Positions 34,608-42,938 of a stretch of DNA of 60,741 nucleotides are shown in pieces. Both the position numbers and the translations under genes were made by a program. A model generated the notes under the pieces. It was given only the letters and a program-made list of their open reading frames with translations. It was not told the origin of the DNA and did not search any database. This DNA is from a virus, in IMG/VR virus record IMGVR_UViG_3300019093_001482, positions 1 through 60,741 of that record. One strand, 5' to 3'. Numbering within the stretch: position 1 is the stretch's first letter; the number at the start of each line of letters is the position of its first letter.

Positions 34608-36166
34608 GCTGTTCTCCAGTTACGGTTTCGTTTTGGTAATTTTGCGCGGGTGACATTGAGGATTCCAAATGCCTGGGCGAATTGACGATAAGAGTCCGCA
34701 CCTTCGGAATGAATGTTGTGCTCAGGTATCGCATTCCAGCGGCCTTGTCGCGTGTTCCAGGTCTTTCTATAGCCAGCCAAGTGCTCAATACCCTCTTTGC
34801 AGGCGGTTTCGTCAAACCAGCATTGGCTGAATGCAGCACGCGTGACGTTAATACCGTGCTGAATATCAGAAACGCGGGGCACGATCTCCCATTTGCCACC
34901 GATGGGGCTCTTTTCCAGAACGTCGATTGGTGCCTCAACAGTCTCGCCTTGCTGCCTCTTATGGTCTGCATCGTGAGGCAAGAAATGCGTCCCCCAGACA
35001 TAACCAAGCTCTTGAAGCTGCTTGATGTAGTAGGAATAACCTTCGCCCCAGCCTTCTATGAAGCCAATGAAGCGATGTTGTAGCCCAACCTTTTGATGCA
35101 GCCAGATCGCGGTACCATCCGTATTGCCGATATCCCAGAATGTGTTGACGGGCACACCTTCAACGAACGGGACATGCCCGATGCGCCCTGACTTTCTTGC
35201 GGCTGCCAGTTGGACAGCGTAATATGTACCTTCTGTACTAACCTTGAATGCTTCCTGTGGCGTGCTGGGATACTCTTGCCACATCTTCTCAGGATCGCCA
35301 GAAAAGTCAGCCTCCCTGGTAGCGACATACCAATTGCGCTGCGCGGCATCCAGCGTGCACTTCATCAGCCCTTCTATCTCTGCGAAGTACTCTTTGTCCT
35401 TGTCAGTGATGATGACTGACGCCGTTGGCATCCTGTACGCTGATTCTTGCCACCATGGATAGAAGTGAAACCGGAAGTCCCGGGCATTCAGATCACTACC
35501 CTGCTCATGCTTGGCCATGGACTTCTGCGTTTTATCAAAGAAGTCGCCTTCTTGGCCCTCGGCGGTGGATTCGATGATCGTGATGCCGTCCAGCGGTACC
35601 GCAGGCAGCGAGCCCGTCATGATCTCTTTGGCTTTGTCCTTAAATTTGGCGCAGATCTTCCCGTATTCAGAGACATGCAGGCGATGAATCGTGCCCGAGC
35701 GCATGGACGTGGCCACACGGATGGAGCTGTTATTGTGTGCAAACAGCAATTCACTGGCGCTATCCCTGGCAAGCGGCATGGCCTCTTTGAGAGCATCCGG
35801 CAAGCGCTCATAAGCCAGCTTTACCTTGTCCCTGAAGATGACTTCAGCAGCTTCTCTGTCCTGTGCAATGATGCCGCAACGCTGATCAGGATTGAATAAG
35901 GCGTGGTCAAGCCAACGAATTGCCACCAGCGTCGTAAAACCCAACTGCCTGGCCTTCAGGATAATGTTGCGGTACCAGAGACTGCCTATAAACCGGCGCT
36001 GTGACCGGTTCGGCTTGAACGGCACGACCGAACCGTCGCCGTCGTCGCTCTTGACCATGATCTTGTACAGATAGCCGCTGCAAACGCGCCACATCGGATC
36101 AGCCAGGCACTTTGCCAGCTCTTCCTCTGTCTCTGGCTCAAAATCAAGCGGGACAGCTTCACTCAT
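34604..36166 (-). CDS. terL: Terminase large subunit
   Basis: The protein has 520 residues. The ATPase motif KARQLGFTT (about 71-79) is a terminase-type Walker A, LHVSEYGK (about 163-170) fits Walker B with its glutamate, and GITIIESTAEG (about 194-204) is motif III. The nuclease domain has FWDIGNTDGTAIW and a later FLPHDADHK aspartate motif. It cuts concatemers and drives packaging into the portal. The start overlaps terS by 8 nt. Confidence 0.92.
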   Translation of the reverse strand: MSEAVPLDFEPETEEELAKCLADPMWRVCSGYLYKIMVKSDDGDGSVVPFKPNRSQRRFIGSLWYRNIILKARQLGFTTLVAIRWLDHALFNPDQRCGIIAQDREAAEVIFRDKVKLAYERLPDALKEAMPLARDSASELLFAHNNSSIRVATSMRSGTIHRLHVSEYGKICAKFKDKAKEIMTGSLPAVPLDGITIIESTAEGQEGDFFDKTQKSMAKHEQGSDLNARDFRFHFYPWWQESAYRMPTASVIITDKDKEYFAEIEGLMKCTLDAAQRNWYVATREADFSGDPEKMWQEYPSTPQEAFKVSTEGTYYAVQLAAARKSGRIGHVPFVEGVPVNTFWDIGNTDGTAIWLHQKVGLQHRFIGFIEGWGEGYSYYIKQLQELGYVWGTHFLPHDADHKRQQGETVEAPIDVLEKSPIGGKWEIVPRVSDIQHGINVTRAAFSQCWFDETACKEGIEHLAGYRKTWNTRQGRWNAIPEHNIHSEGADSYRQFAQAFGILNVTRAKLPKRNRNWRTA

Positions 36167-36821
36167 CAGCGAGGTCCACTTTCTTGACGACCTTCAAGCC
36201 ACTGCCGCGCATGGATTGAAGCAAACCAGCCAGGGTGCCAGCAGCAGCTTTGCCTTGCTGGCCATTGTCTTCACCATAGCCGCCCAGATGCTTCATGAGC
36301 ATATCCAGGGCAGCTTTCTTATCGGCCAGCTTGTACTTCTTGGTGTAGCCGACAAAGGTGCGGTCCTTGCCAGTGCCGGCAAACTCCTCCGTCACGTCCA
36401 GGCCGGCAACTGCGGCAGCCGTGTCGTCACTAAGTTCCTGTATGGATAATGGATTGCCATCAGCAGCAAACAACTGGCGCGGATCGAAGAAGGCCAGCCT
36501 GGCTATTTCGCGCAAGGTGCGCTCCAGGGTAATGCCTGTCTCATGCTTAACAGCTTCCAGCACTTCCTGTTGAGCTTGTTGAATTGCCTGTTGAATTCTT
36601 TCATTTTTCAACAGCCGCGAGCCTTGCGAACCAGCAGTGTCGGCAGAATAACCAGCGCGAATGGCTGCTTTTGTTGCGTTCCCGTCCTTCAGATACTCGG
36701 TAAGGAAGAGACGCTGGGTATCCGTTAAACCATCGGCTCCCTTCTTGTTGCCAGACGGTTTAACAGCTAGTTGTGCGGTTTCTGTTGAATCCTGTTGAGA
36801 AATTGACTGATCTTTGTTCAT
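36159..36821 (-). CDS. terS: Terminase small subunit
   Basis: A 220-residue protein. The segment LTDTQRLFLTEYLKDGNATK, followed by AAIRAGYS and GSRLLKNERIQQAI, is the signature of the Terminase_2 family, a helix-turn-helix DNA-recognition domain followed by an oligomerisation region. It recognises the packaging site. It is the first gene of the packaging module and lies 27 nt after the Mrr-like gene. Confidence 0.9.
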   Translation of the reverse strand: MNKDQSISQQDSTETAQLAVKPSGNKKGADGLTDTQRLFLTEYLKDGNATKAAIRAGYSADTAGSQGSRLLKNERIQQAIQQAQQEVLEAVKHETGITLERTLREIARLAFFDPRQLFAADGNPLSIQELSDDTAAAVAGLDVTEEFAGTGKDRTFVGYTKKYKLADKKAALDMLMKHLGGYGEDNGQQGKAAAGTLAGLLQSMRGSGLKVVKKVDLADE

Positions 36822-36848
36822 GCCTGTATTTAAACAAGCATGTATTTC

Positions 36849-37631
36849 TTATTCAACTAGGGTAGCTATCACTTCTTTGAATTGAGATAGGCGCGTCTCA
36901 AGGTCTTTAAGAATTGGCTCAATGTACTGTACTAAATCCTTCGGCGAGTTCAACAATCGAGGTGCAGCATGTTCTGTATCCCAATATAAGCGTTCTGTTG
37001 AAAACGGATAGCTACCTCTAAACCCTTTGCGCAATGCTTCTTGCAATGTGGTTATCACAGTCCTACCAGAATACCCAGTTTCGAATGTATCTGGACGCAA
37101 TCCGTACTCAATGCGCGTTCTTTTGGAAATAGAACCATACATAATTCTGCATGCCTCTACTCGATCGTACAATTCGGTTAGCTGCATTCCAAAAACTTCG
37201 CTGCTCGTCTCTGTCCTAAGTGCTGCTAAAGAGGTCAAATGCACATTAGTCATTTTTGCAAGCTCGATTGCTCCAGATTGAAAACCTGTTTCGGCCAAAA
37301 CAATGCCTCGATCCGCGCCGGTCTCTTGCACAATCGTACGTAACCCAAGTACGTGCAATTTACTAACACGGGTCTTCCAATATTTACATTCAACAATCCA
37401 CTTCAGTTCAAATCCAACAAAATTTGATACTACTAGCACGTCAACGTCATGTGAGCCTCTCGCCCCCTCAACCTTGGCATTGGTTCTCGCGTCAAGGCCA
37501 AGTGAACGGAAAAACTCTGCAGCCTCCTCTTGATAGTTACTCCAGTCCTTTGCCAACACTTCACCTCTTTCTACACAATAAAAATCTAATGTCCCAGTGC
37601 TACTCCGATTTTGCCTTGGTCTTTTCACCAA
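36849..37631 (-). CDS. Mrr-like restriction endonuclease
   Basis: Product of 260 residues. Residues 30-140 carry an Mrr/PD-(D/E)xK domain: KDWSNYQEEAAEFFRSLG, then GSHDVDVLVVSNFVG with the metal-binding aspartate, and WIVECKYWKTRV with the E-x-K pair, then GADRGIVLAETGFQSGA. The C-terminal 120 residues are unassigned. Mrr proteins cut modified or foreign DNA. The gene overlaps the upstream membrane-protein gene by 32 nt, which implies they are expressed together. AT-richer than the virion genes. Antiphage role is inference from family and position. Confidence 0.75.
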   Translation of the reverse strand: MVKRPRQNRSSTGTLDFYCVERGEVLAKDWSNYQEEAAEFFRSLGLDARTNAKVEGARGSHDVDVLVVSNFVGFELKWIVECKYWKTRVSKLHVLGLRTIVQETGADRGIVLAETGFQSGAIELAKMTNVHLTSLAALRTETSSEVFGMQLTELYDRVEACRIMYGSISKRTRIEYGLRPDTFETGYSGRTVITTLQEALRKGFRGSYPFSTERLYWDTEHAAPRLLNSPKDLVQYIEPILKDLETRLSQFKEVIATLVE

Positions 37632-38619
37632 CTATTTTCGGAATATATTTCAATATTTCTTTTGCAAAATCGGATTCATTCTTAGCGCGCTCAAGCTCAA
37701 CTGTCGACTGCCCTTTAGTGAGTATAAAATTGCGTTCTGTTTTCGATAAAACATCAATTGCTGACTTCAAAGCAGTTGGATTTTTTTCCATTATTGCTAC
37801 TTCGAGCGCAATAAATTTCGACTCTAGGTTTGTAAGCTCGTTTTGGAAATATTTGATCTCATCCAGGCCAGTCTTGTAGAGTTTCAAGAAGAAAAATGCA
37901 ATTAATTCGATAAATATAATCAACAAAGCTCTCGGCCCGATCGGTAGCAATAGACTCTTAACGAACTCATCGTTTTTAGTTTGATGGTCAAGTGCCATGC
38001 TTTTTAACAAAGTCGATGAATCAACAAGAGAAACAGTTGACCACAGAAGGTAAACACTAATGGAGGTAATAACCATGCCAATAACAAGATTTACATTTGT
38101 TCTAAGTCTAAGGTCATTAATCTCACTAATAATTCGCGACACCATTCTTTCAGATGATTCACTCATACGGCGACTCGAATTCTTTTCTTTCATTTCAGCA
38201 TTGATGTCGCTCACGCATCGGTCTACGACTTTATTGAAGAAAGCGTCATCAGAGTAATGCAGGTCTGCTTCAGCATCAGTGACAGCTTTAGTACTTGGCT
38301 TACCTCTAAGGATTGTAGGTATATCAAATTCTTTATTGCGCTCACTGTCGCTCTTAGGCAGCTTATGGCTAACATAATAGTGTTCTGATTGGAGATATAG
38401 TATTGAATATGCAGCGACAGACAACATAACGCAGAGCAACCCGACAACCTCCGTGTCTATTTGAACTATTTTTGTAATAACCGTCCCGAACCAAGGGGAG
38501 AAAATAAGAACTAGCCCGAAAACTGCGAATACAACACCTAGCAACTTCATCAATTTAGTAAATATACGAGGTAGATTCACTATGAAAAAGAGATACCGGA
38601 AAGAAAAAGGCATGAACAT
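37600..38619 (-). CDS. Membrane protein with coiled coil, partner of Mrr-like gene
   Basis: The protein has up to 339 residues; alternative starts at 38613 and 38550 exist and I cannot decide among them. Hydrophobic helices lie near residues 24-46 (LLGVVFAVFGLVLIFSPWFG), 57-73, 176-196 (VNLVIGMVITSISVYLLW) and 225-245 (ALLIIFIELIAFFFL). The rest is charged, with a C-terminal coiled coil (KYFQNELTNLESKFIALEVA). No family recognised. Its 3' end overlaps the Mrr-like gene, so the pair may form a membrane-tethered nuclease system. Base composition is strongly AT-rich, suggesting recent acquisition. Confidence 0.65.
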   Translation of the reverse strand: MFMPFSFRYLFFIVNLPRIFTKLMKLLGVVFAVFGLVLIFSPWFGTVITKIVQIDTEVVGLLCVMLSVAAYSILYLQSEHYYVSHKLPKSDSERNKEFDIPTILRGKPSTKAVTDAEADLHYSDDAFFNKVVDRCVSDINAEMKEKNSSRRMSESSERMVSRIISEINDLRLRTNVNLVIGMVITSISVYLLWSTVSLVDSSTLLKSMALDHQTKNDEFVKSLLLPIGPRALLIIFIELIAFFFLKLYKTGLDEIKYFQNELTNLESKFIALEVAIMEKNPTALKSAIDVLSKTERNFILTKGQSTVELERAKNESDFAKEILKYIPKIVGEKTKAKSE

Positions 38620-38632
38620 ATTCCCAGAACAA

Positions 38633-38780
38633 AATTTATGAGATCACATGGTTCGACCATGCGAATGTATTCATAGAACTGATTTCTGCCGCCGTCTGCC
38701 CACGTTTTAGGGGACCACAGAAAGCCGCCAGACACGTCGGATTTATACGTTTGATTTTGATGTGTCCATCAATACCGCAT
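38633..38780 (-). pseudogene. Remnant of a restriction endonuclease N-terminus (EVE/HNH type)
   Basis: On the minus strand an ATG at 38780, with AAAGGTAA upstream, starts MRY, then a TGA stop, then WTHQNQTYKSDVSGGFLWSPK and GGRNQFYEYIRMVEPCDL. This closely fits the N-terminal signature (W-x-x-Q-N-Q-T-Y, G-G-x-L-W-S-P-K, R-N-x-F-Y) I know from a widespread group of HNH/restriction endonucleases with an EVE-like N-terminal domain. A TGG to TGA change at codon 4 and loss of everything after about 50 codons show a dead fragment, left between the two membrane-protein genes. Confidence 0.6.
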
Positions 38781-38832
38781 TTTAAGATTACCTTTATTTT
38801 GATCGAGCATTACCACGTTGTGTTAGCTGGAA

Positions 38833-40269
38833 TCAATCCTTATCTGACTTGCCTGGGTTCAGCATCTTTGCAACCTCTACAAATTTTTCGAAAGCCTTGG
38901 GATCGAATTCTGACGGCGTAGCTTTTGAAAACGCACTTTCTGTCGCGATGTTCCAATTCTCGAAAATATCAAGCAGCTCTTTACGTTCGACAGTGCTGCC
39001 ATAGATTTCGAGGTAGAGCTTGCCGAAGTTGATCGCGTGCGCCCTGTCAGACCGCTTAATCGCCTCATGAATATAGGAATTGCTGACGGAAAATGCGTGC
39101 TTAGCCCAGAGGCTGAGTACGCCAAGTACTATTAATCCCTTGAACGAAATAAACATCAACATTGACCAAGATACTTCCTTTCCTTCATTTGCTATAAAAC
39201 CCCCGCCAAATAAAGCAATAGTCACAGTTGCGGCAATCGCGATGATCAAAACCACAGTTCCGTAAAAACTCCACCACCATGCCTTACTTTTATAAGATTT
39301 TTCACTCGTTTCCAAAACCTCAATAGCCGAAGTCACATATTCTGGCACCTTCTTTTCAATTCGTTCCTGCAATAATTTCTTATTTTCAGTTTCAAATTGT
39401 GCAGCTTTTTCTGCTAGTGATTTTTTTTCATGACTAAGTTCGGAATGAAGGTGTTTTAGTGATTCTATTTCAGATTCAAGTTTCTGTTGAAGTACTAATA
39501 ATGCTTTCTCGGCCAAATGATTCGTGTCTCCTTCTGTTTCCTCTAGGATGTCTACATTTGCATTAGCACCAACATTTTTTTTCGAATGCGATGGATTCCG
39601 CCTGTGGTAGTTTTCTATAATTTGATAAATTCGCTTCAATTCATTGCCTTTGGGAACAGGCCTAGAATTCCCTTCTCGCCGAACAAAATCTACTGTGCTG
39701 GGATCATTTTCCTCCAGTAGTCTTCTCTTCTTTCTTATCGCCTCAATATACTCAAGGCTTGCTTGGCGAGCGTAATATGGCATGCCAAGCACCAATGCTC
39801 GACTTGACTTTAAGTCCAGACCAGATTCTATTAACTCAATTAAATATCTTTGACTTAGAAAGTGGCCAATTTTTTTTAAGTCATCATCTTCTAATTTAAT
39901 AAGAAATTTTGATAAAACATGCGCGGTAACTTTTTCTTCTAATCCTGTAGCTAAAGGGGTTGGGCCGACACTGTCAAATATCAATTTACAAGCTACGGCG
40001 TTGCAGTTGACAAATACCTTTTCCAAAACTTCCGAGTCATTTGAAAATAGCATATTTACAAGAACAATCTGACTCATCAGTGCAATATAGTCCGAAACTT
40101 TTTCGTCTGGAAGATTTAATATTTCATGTTTTATTGCGTCTGTGTACATTTGATATTCTAGTTTAGGTGAGGTTAAGCAATGCTTCAGTCCAAAAATTGG
40201 CAACGTATCAATACGTATTGCATCAGACACTAAGTGTAACAAAAAGCAACCAACATTATAGTAAAACAT
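38833..40269 (-). CDS. Coiled-coil membrane protein of the accessory island
   Basis: Up to 478 residues; an internal ATG at 40149 is an alternative start and neither has a clear ribosome site. The N-terminal 230 residues are helical and soluble. Residues about 255-325 form a coiled coil (LQQKLESEIESLKHLHSELS). Two transmembrane helices follow (WWSFYGTVVLIIAIAATVTI and MLMFISFKGLIVLGVLSLW), then a C-terminal helical tail. No catalytic motif seen. AT-rich composition sets it apart from the phage core. I do not recognise a family. It precedes the Mrr-linked genes in the same orientation. Confidence 0.65.
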   Translation of the reverse strand: MFYYNVGCFLLHLVSDAIRIDTLPIFGLKHCLTSPKLEYQMYTDAIKHEILNLPDEKVSDYIALMSQIVLVNMLFSNDSEVLEKVFVNCNAVACKLIFDSVGPTPLATGLEEKVTAHVLSKFLIKLEDDDLKKIGHFLSQRYLIELIESGLDLKSSRALVLGMPYYARQASLEYIEAIRKKRRLLEENDPSTVDFVRREGNSRPVPKGNELKRIYQIIENYHRRNPSHSKKNVGANANVDILEETEGDTNHLAEKALLVLQQKLESEIESLKHLHSELSHEKKSLAEKAAQFETENKKLLQERIEKKVPEYVTSAIEVLETSEKSYKSKAWWWSFYGTVVLIIAIAATVTIALFGGGFIANEGKEVSWSMLMFISFKGLIVLGVLSLWAKHAFSVSNSYIHEAIKRSDRAHAINFGKLYLEIYGSTVERKELLDIFENWNIATESAFSKATPSEFDPKAFEKFVEVAKMLNPGKSDKD

Positions 40270-40322
40270 TAATAAATATTTAATACATTTTATTGCTCAA
40301 ATATTATTTTCACGGACAAGTT

Positions 40323-40577
40323 TCACTTCGCTCCCTCCACTCCTGCCCTCTTAACAATCTTCCCATGCTCCAACAAATGGTCCAGCGATAACTCATAACT
40401 GCCGCTTGCCATACGCCCCTCACCATCAACGGCACGCACCGTTACCGTCTGCGACTGCACCACCACCGTAGTAATTTTGCGAATGTTCACGATAGATCCC
40501 GACGGCAACTCTATCCACGCGCCCACCTCGACCTCGCCATCTGCCAAGTTTGCTGTCCTATCTTGTTTTGTACTCAT
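40323..40577 (-). CDS. Small early protein, SH3-like
   Basis: The protein has 84 residues from the ATG at 40577; GGAGGG lies 3-5 nt upstream. Another ATG is six codons earlier. The sequence is beta-rich (VEVGAWIELPSGSIVNIRKI) and ends with a helix (LDHLLEHGKIVKRAG), compatible with a small SH3-like barrel. No family recognised. It is the last gene of the early operon before the accessory island. Confidence 0.6.
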   Translation of the reverse strand: MSTKQDRTANLADGEVEVGAWIELPSGSIVNIRKITTVVVQSQTVTVRAVDGEGRMASGSYELSLDHLLEHGKIVKRAGVEGAK

Positions 40578-40621
40578 GCACCCTCCTTTATTCATTAAAT
40601 TCCTCGCCTGGGCCAGCCCAG

Positions 40622-41023
40622 CTACGCATAAATTTCTTTAATCTCGATACCATGGACCGTCTTCATCAAGTGCCGCTTGATCTTGTATCCTTCGGTCAGC
40701 TTTCCTTTTACGTCCTCCACAACCTTGCTGCCGTTCTCAACGTACGCAAAGTCCGCTCGGTAGATCAGTGAACGCTTTGCCTTGCCCTGTATCACTGTCT
40801 TCGGTGCCAACACAAACGACACCTGGCGCGTCAAGTCATCGATCTTCCCGGCCTTTGCCAGTATCATCAATTCCTGGTACCGCTTTGCTTCCGCCATGGA
40901 GTCAAATGATTCACCGTCTAGGACCACTTTTCTGTTCCCATACTTTTTTGGCTTGCGCACCAATTCGCCACTGATCGCGCTACTCATGCGCAGACTTGCG
41001 GCGCTTCGATTTCTAAAATTCAT
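40622..41023 (-). CDS. DUF1064-type putative nuclease
   Basis: A 133-residue protein with AAGGTAA before its ATG. The segment YGNRKVVLDGESFDSMAEAK followed by RYQEL and later SLIYRADFAYVENGSKVVED, then VKGKLTEGYKIKRHLMK is the DUF1064 layout, with an acid, a D-(E/D)-x-K pair (EDVK) and basic helix, consistent with a PD-(D/E)xK-like nuclease (Holliday-junction-type). It lies among replication genes and could resolve recombination intermediates before packaging. Family firm, activity inferred. Confidence 0.75.
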   Translation of the reverse strand: MNFRNRSAASLRMSSAISGELVRKPKKYGNRKVVLDGESFDSMAEAKRYQELMILAKAGKIDDLTRQVSFVLAPKTVIQGKAKRSLIYRADFAYVENGSKVVEDVKGKLTEGYKIKRHLMKTVHGIEIKEIYA

Positions 41024-41026
41024 GTC

Positions 41027-41665
41027 TTACCTTTCTGCGATACGCAAAGGGCCCGGCCTTCCCTGCCCTAACTGTTGAATCGGCACGACCTGGGCAGAGG
41101 ATCCCAGTGCCATCACTTGTTCAGCCTTACCAGCATCACCAATCAGCATCGGCGCTGCACTTTTGAACCCGGCACGCTCGTTGTTTGACTCGGCAATGCC
41201 AATAAGCACTGGCGGGAACTCTGGCGCCTCATGCCGCTCCCGATACCCACGGTACCGGTTCACAAACTCGTTTCGCACGAACGGCCATTCCTCTTCTTTC
41301 TTGTTTCCCAGCTGGATCCAGCCTCCCATTTCCGTCAGCACCCGGTGAATCAACGGGTCATCGAACACTACAGAACGATAAGTCCCAACCGTCCGCACTC
41401 CCCGATCCACCTTGGCCCATGCGCCCAACGCAGAATCCTGGGTGGAGCCTTCCAGCATGCGCACCACGTCTGCTGGGAAAGGAAGAAATTGCCCACGATC
41501 AGGGTTCACACACCAGCGGTTAAATGCCTCAGAAACTGCACCAAAGTCGAATGCCTTCAGCGCTTCCCACCACACTCTCCCCGAGAAAACCGAAAAATCC
41601 TTTCGGTAGAACGAGTGGATGTCCGTCACCAGCTTGATAAATTCCTTGCGGTCTGCGTCAATCAC
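41027..41665 (-). CDS. Replication-associated protein, helicase-loader-like
   Basis: Product of 212 residues. The first 110 residues (EFIKLVTDIHSFYRKDFSVF, then FDFGAVSEAFNRWC and DRGQFLPFPADVVRML) resemble the N-terminal domain of phage replication proteins that load the helicase (DUF6475/lambda P-like group). It overlaps the DUF1376 gene by ATGA. Together they most likely form the origin-recognition and loading pair. No ATPase motif visible. Confidence 0.65.
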   Translation of the reverse strand: MIDADRKEFIKLVTDIHSFYRKDFSVFSGRVWWEALKAFDFGAVSEAFNRWCVNPDRGQFLPFPADVVRMLEGSTQDSALGAWAKVDRGVRTVGTYRSVVFDDPLIHRVLTEMGGWIQLGNKKEEEWPFVRNEFVNRYRGYRERHEAPEFPPVLIGIAESNNERAGFKSAAPMLIGDAGKAEQVMALGSSAQVVPIQQLGQGRPGPLRIAER

Positions 41666-42579
41666 GTCACACCTCCCATCAGTTCATCGGCAATAGCCTG
41701 GTTGCGAGCCTCAAGCGATTCTTGCCGGTTGGCCCGTTCGCCCTTAGTCCGCATACAGGCTGCCTTCATGTACGACGCCGGGTCTGCTGGCCTGGCCACC
41801 ACTGTGGCTTGCACGGCCTGCAGCACAGCGACATCGCCATAGTCCTTGACCAGCTTGCCCACGAATGAGCCGCACTGAGAGCCCGGCATGCCTGACTGCA
41901 CTAGCAACGACTTGCCTACGGTCCAGAGTTCATCTTTTGTCATCTGCTCGGCGGATTTGGGCGGGTCACCGCCAGTACCGTCAGGTACTGAATATAGTTG
42001 TCCCTTTCCCTCTCCCTTTCCCTCTCTCTTTCTCTTGGCTTCAGTTACAGAGTCTGTGACAGACTTTTTTATTCCGTCAAATTCAGTCTGTGACAGACTT
42101 TGTGACAGCTCACTCAACAGAGTCTGTACATTGCTTTCTATATGCGAAAAGTCGAAGCTGTCACTGGCTTTTGAGAGCCTGGTCAGCATCGCCTGTAAGC
42201 GTGCCTTACCTGTCCTAGCGCGTTGGTTCATTTTCCCTTTCCATGCCTCAGCAGCCTTTTCTGCCACTACTGGGTGATATAAGCGGCCATCGCTGCACTT
42301 GATCCAGCCATACAGGGCCATCTCTTTTAACTTCTTCCATGTCTTCACATCGCGCCCGAGCTCCGCCAGGCGGGCCTGTGAAACATCATCATCCGGTATA
42401 GATCCAGACGGCACCTGGTGAAATGATTTGAGCCAAAGCGTCAGGCCAGCGCGCCATTCAGCATCATCTGCCCGCGCGTGGAACTCCGAACTAAACAGAC
42501 GCATGATGTCAACCGGCATAAACGGGAAGTCGCGCAAGTCGCATTCTGCGGGGGACAATGGGTTTGGTAATTCCGTCAC
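41662..42579 (-). CDS. DUF1376 replication initiation-like protein
   Basis: The protein has 305 residues. The N-terminus matches DUF1376: DLRDFPFMPVDIMRLFSSEF, then AEWRAGLTLWLKSFHQVPSG and LKEMALYGWIKCSDGRLYHP. This is a winged-helix DNA-binding domain found in phage O-type initiators. The central linker is Lys/Glu rich, and the C-terminal part (SFVGKLVKDYGDVAVLQAVQ) resembles loader-interaction regions. It likely binds the phage origin, which may lie in this gene as in lambda O; I did not find clear iterons. Confidence 0.75.
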   Translation of the reverse strand: MTELPNPLSPAECDLRDFPFMPVDIMRLFSSEFHARADDAEWRAGLTLWLKSFHQVPSGSIPDDDVSQARLAELGRDVKTWKKLKEMALYGWIKCSDGRLYHPVVAEKAAEAWKGKMNQRARTGKARLQAMLTRLSKASDSFDFSHIESNVQTLLSELSQSLSQTEFDGIKKSVTDSVTEAKRKREGKGEGKGQLYSVPDGTGGDPPKSAEQMTKDELWTVGKSLLVQSGMPGSQCGSFVGKLVKDYGDVAVLQAVQATVVARPADPASYMKAACMRTKGERANRQESLEARNQAIADELMGGVT

Positions 42580-42938
42580 TCGTTTTTCTCCATTAAGCCC
42601 ATACGTTTTAAAATTCGGTGCGTGTGCGCCACGCCTTCCTTGAATTGAGCAATCATCAGCTCGTAGCTGAAACCTGTTGGTCTGGGTGCACGGCCATCCA
42701 GCAAGTCATGGCACGCAGAACAGCCAAATGCTGCGGCGGTATCAGGTGCTTTCAGGCCCATGCCCTTACCGTCTTCCAACAAGTTGGAGTGGCATAGCGC
42801 CGTTGTTTCCGTGTTGTAGTTGCAAACCGGAAAACGCAATGTGCATTCCTGGTCACGTGCGGCTTTGCGAATCGGCGTCATCACCGGCCTGGCGGTTTTC
42901 ATGCGCTTAGTGCCGCGCTTTATGTTGGTCCGCTTCAT
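42576..42938 (-). CDS. DUF1364/YbcO-type nuclease
   Basis: A protein of 120 residues; start at 42938 because it overlaps the upstream stop as ATGA. The core is IRKAARDQECTLRFPVCNYN, then TTALCHSNLL, then AFGCSACHDLLDGR. Those cysteine and histidine positions are the YbcO/HNH-like zinc site of DUF1364 (C-x-V-R-x-P, then H, then C-S-x-C-H-D). The YbcO family is a prophage nuclease of the lambda NinX-region type. Role probably DNA processing. Confidence 0.8.
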   Translation of the reverse strand: MKRTNIKRGTKRMKTARPVMTPIRKAARDQECTLRFPVCNYNTETTALCHSNLLEDGKGMGLKAPDTAAAFGCSACHDLLDGRAPRPTGFSYELMIAQFKEGVAHTHRILKRMGLMEKNE

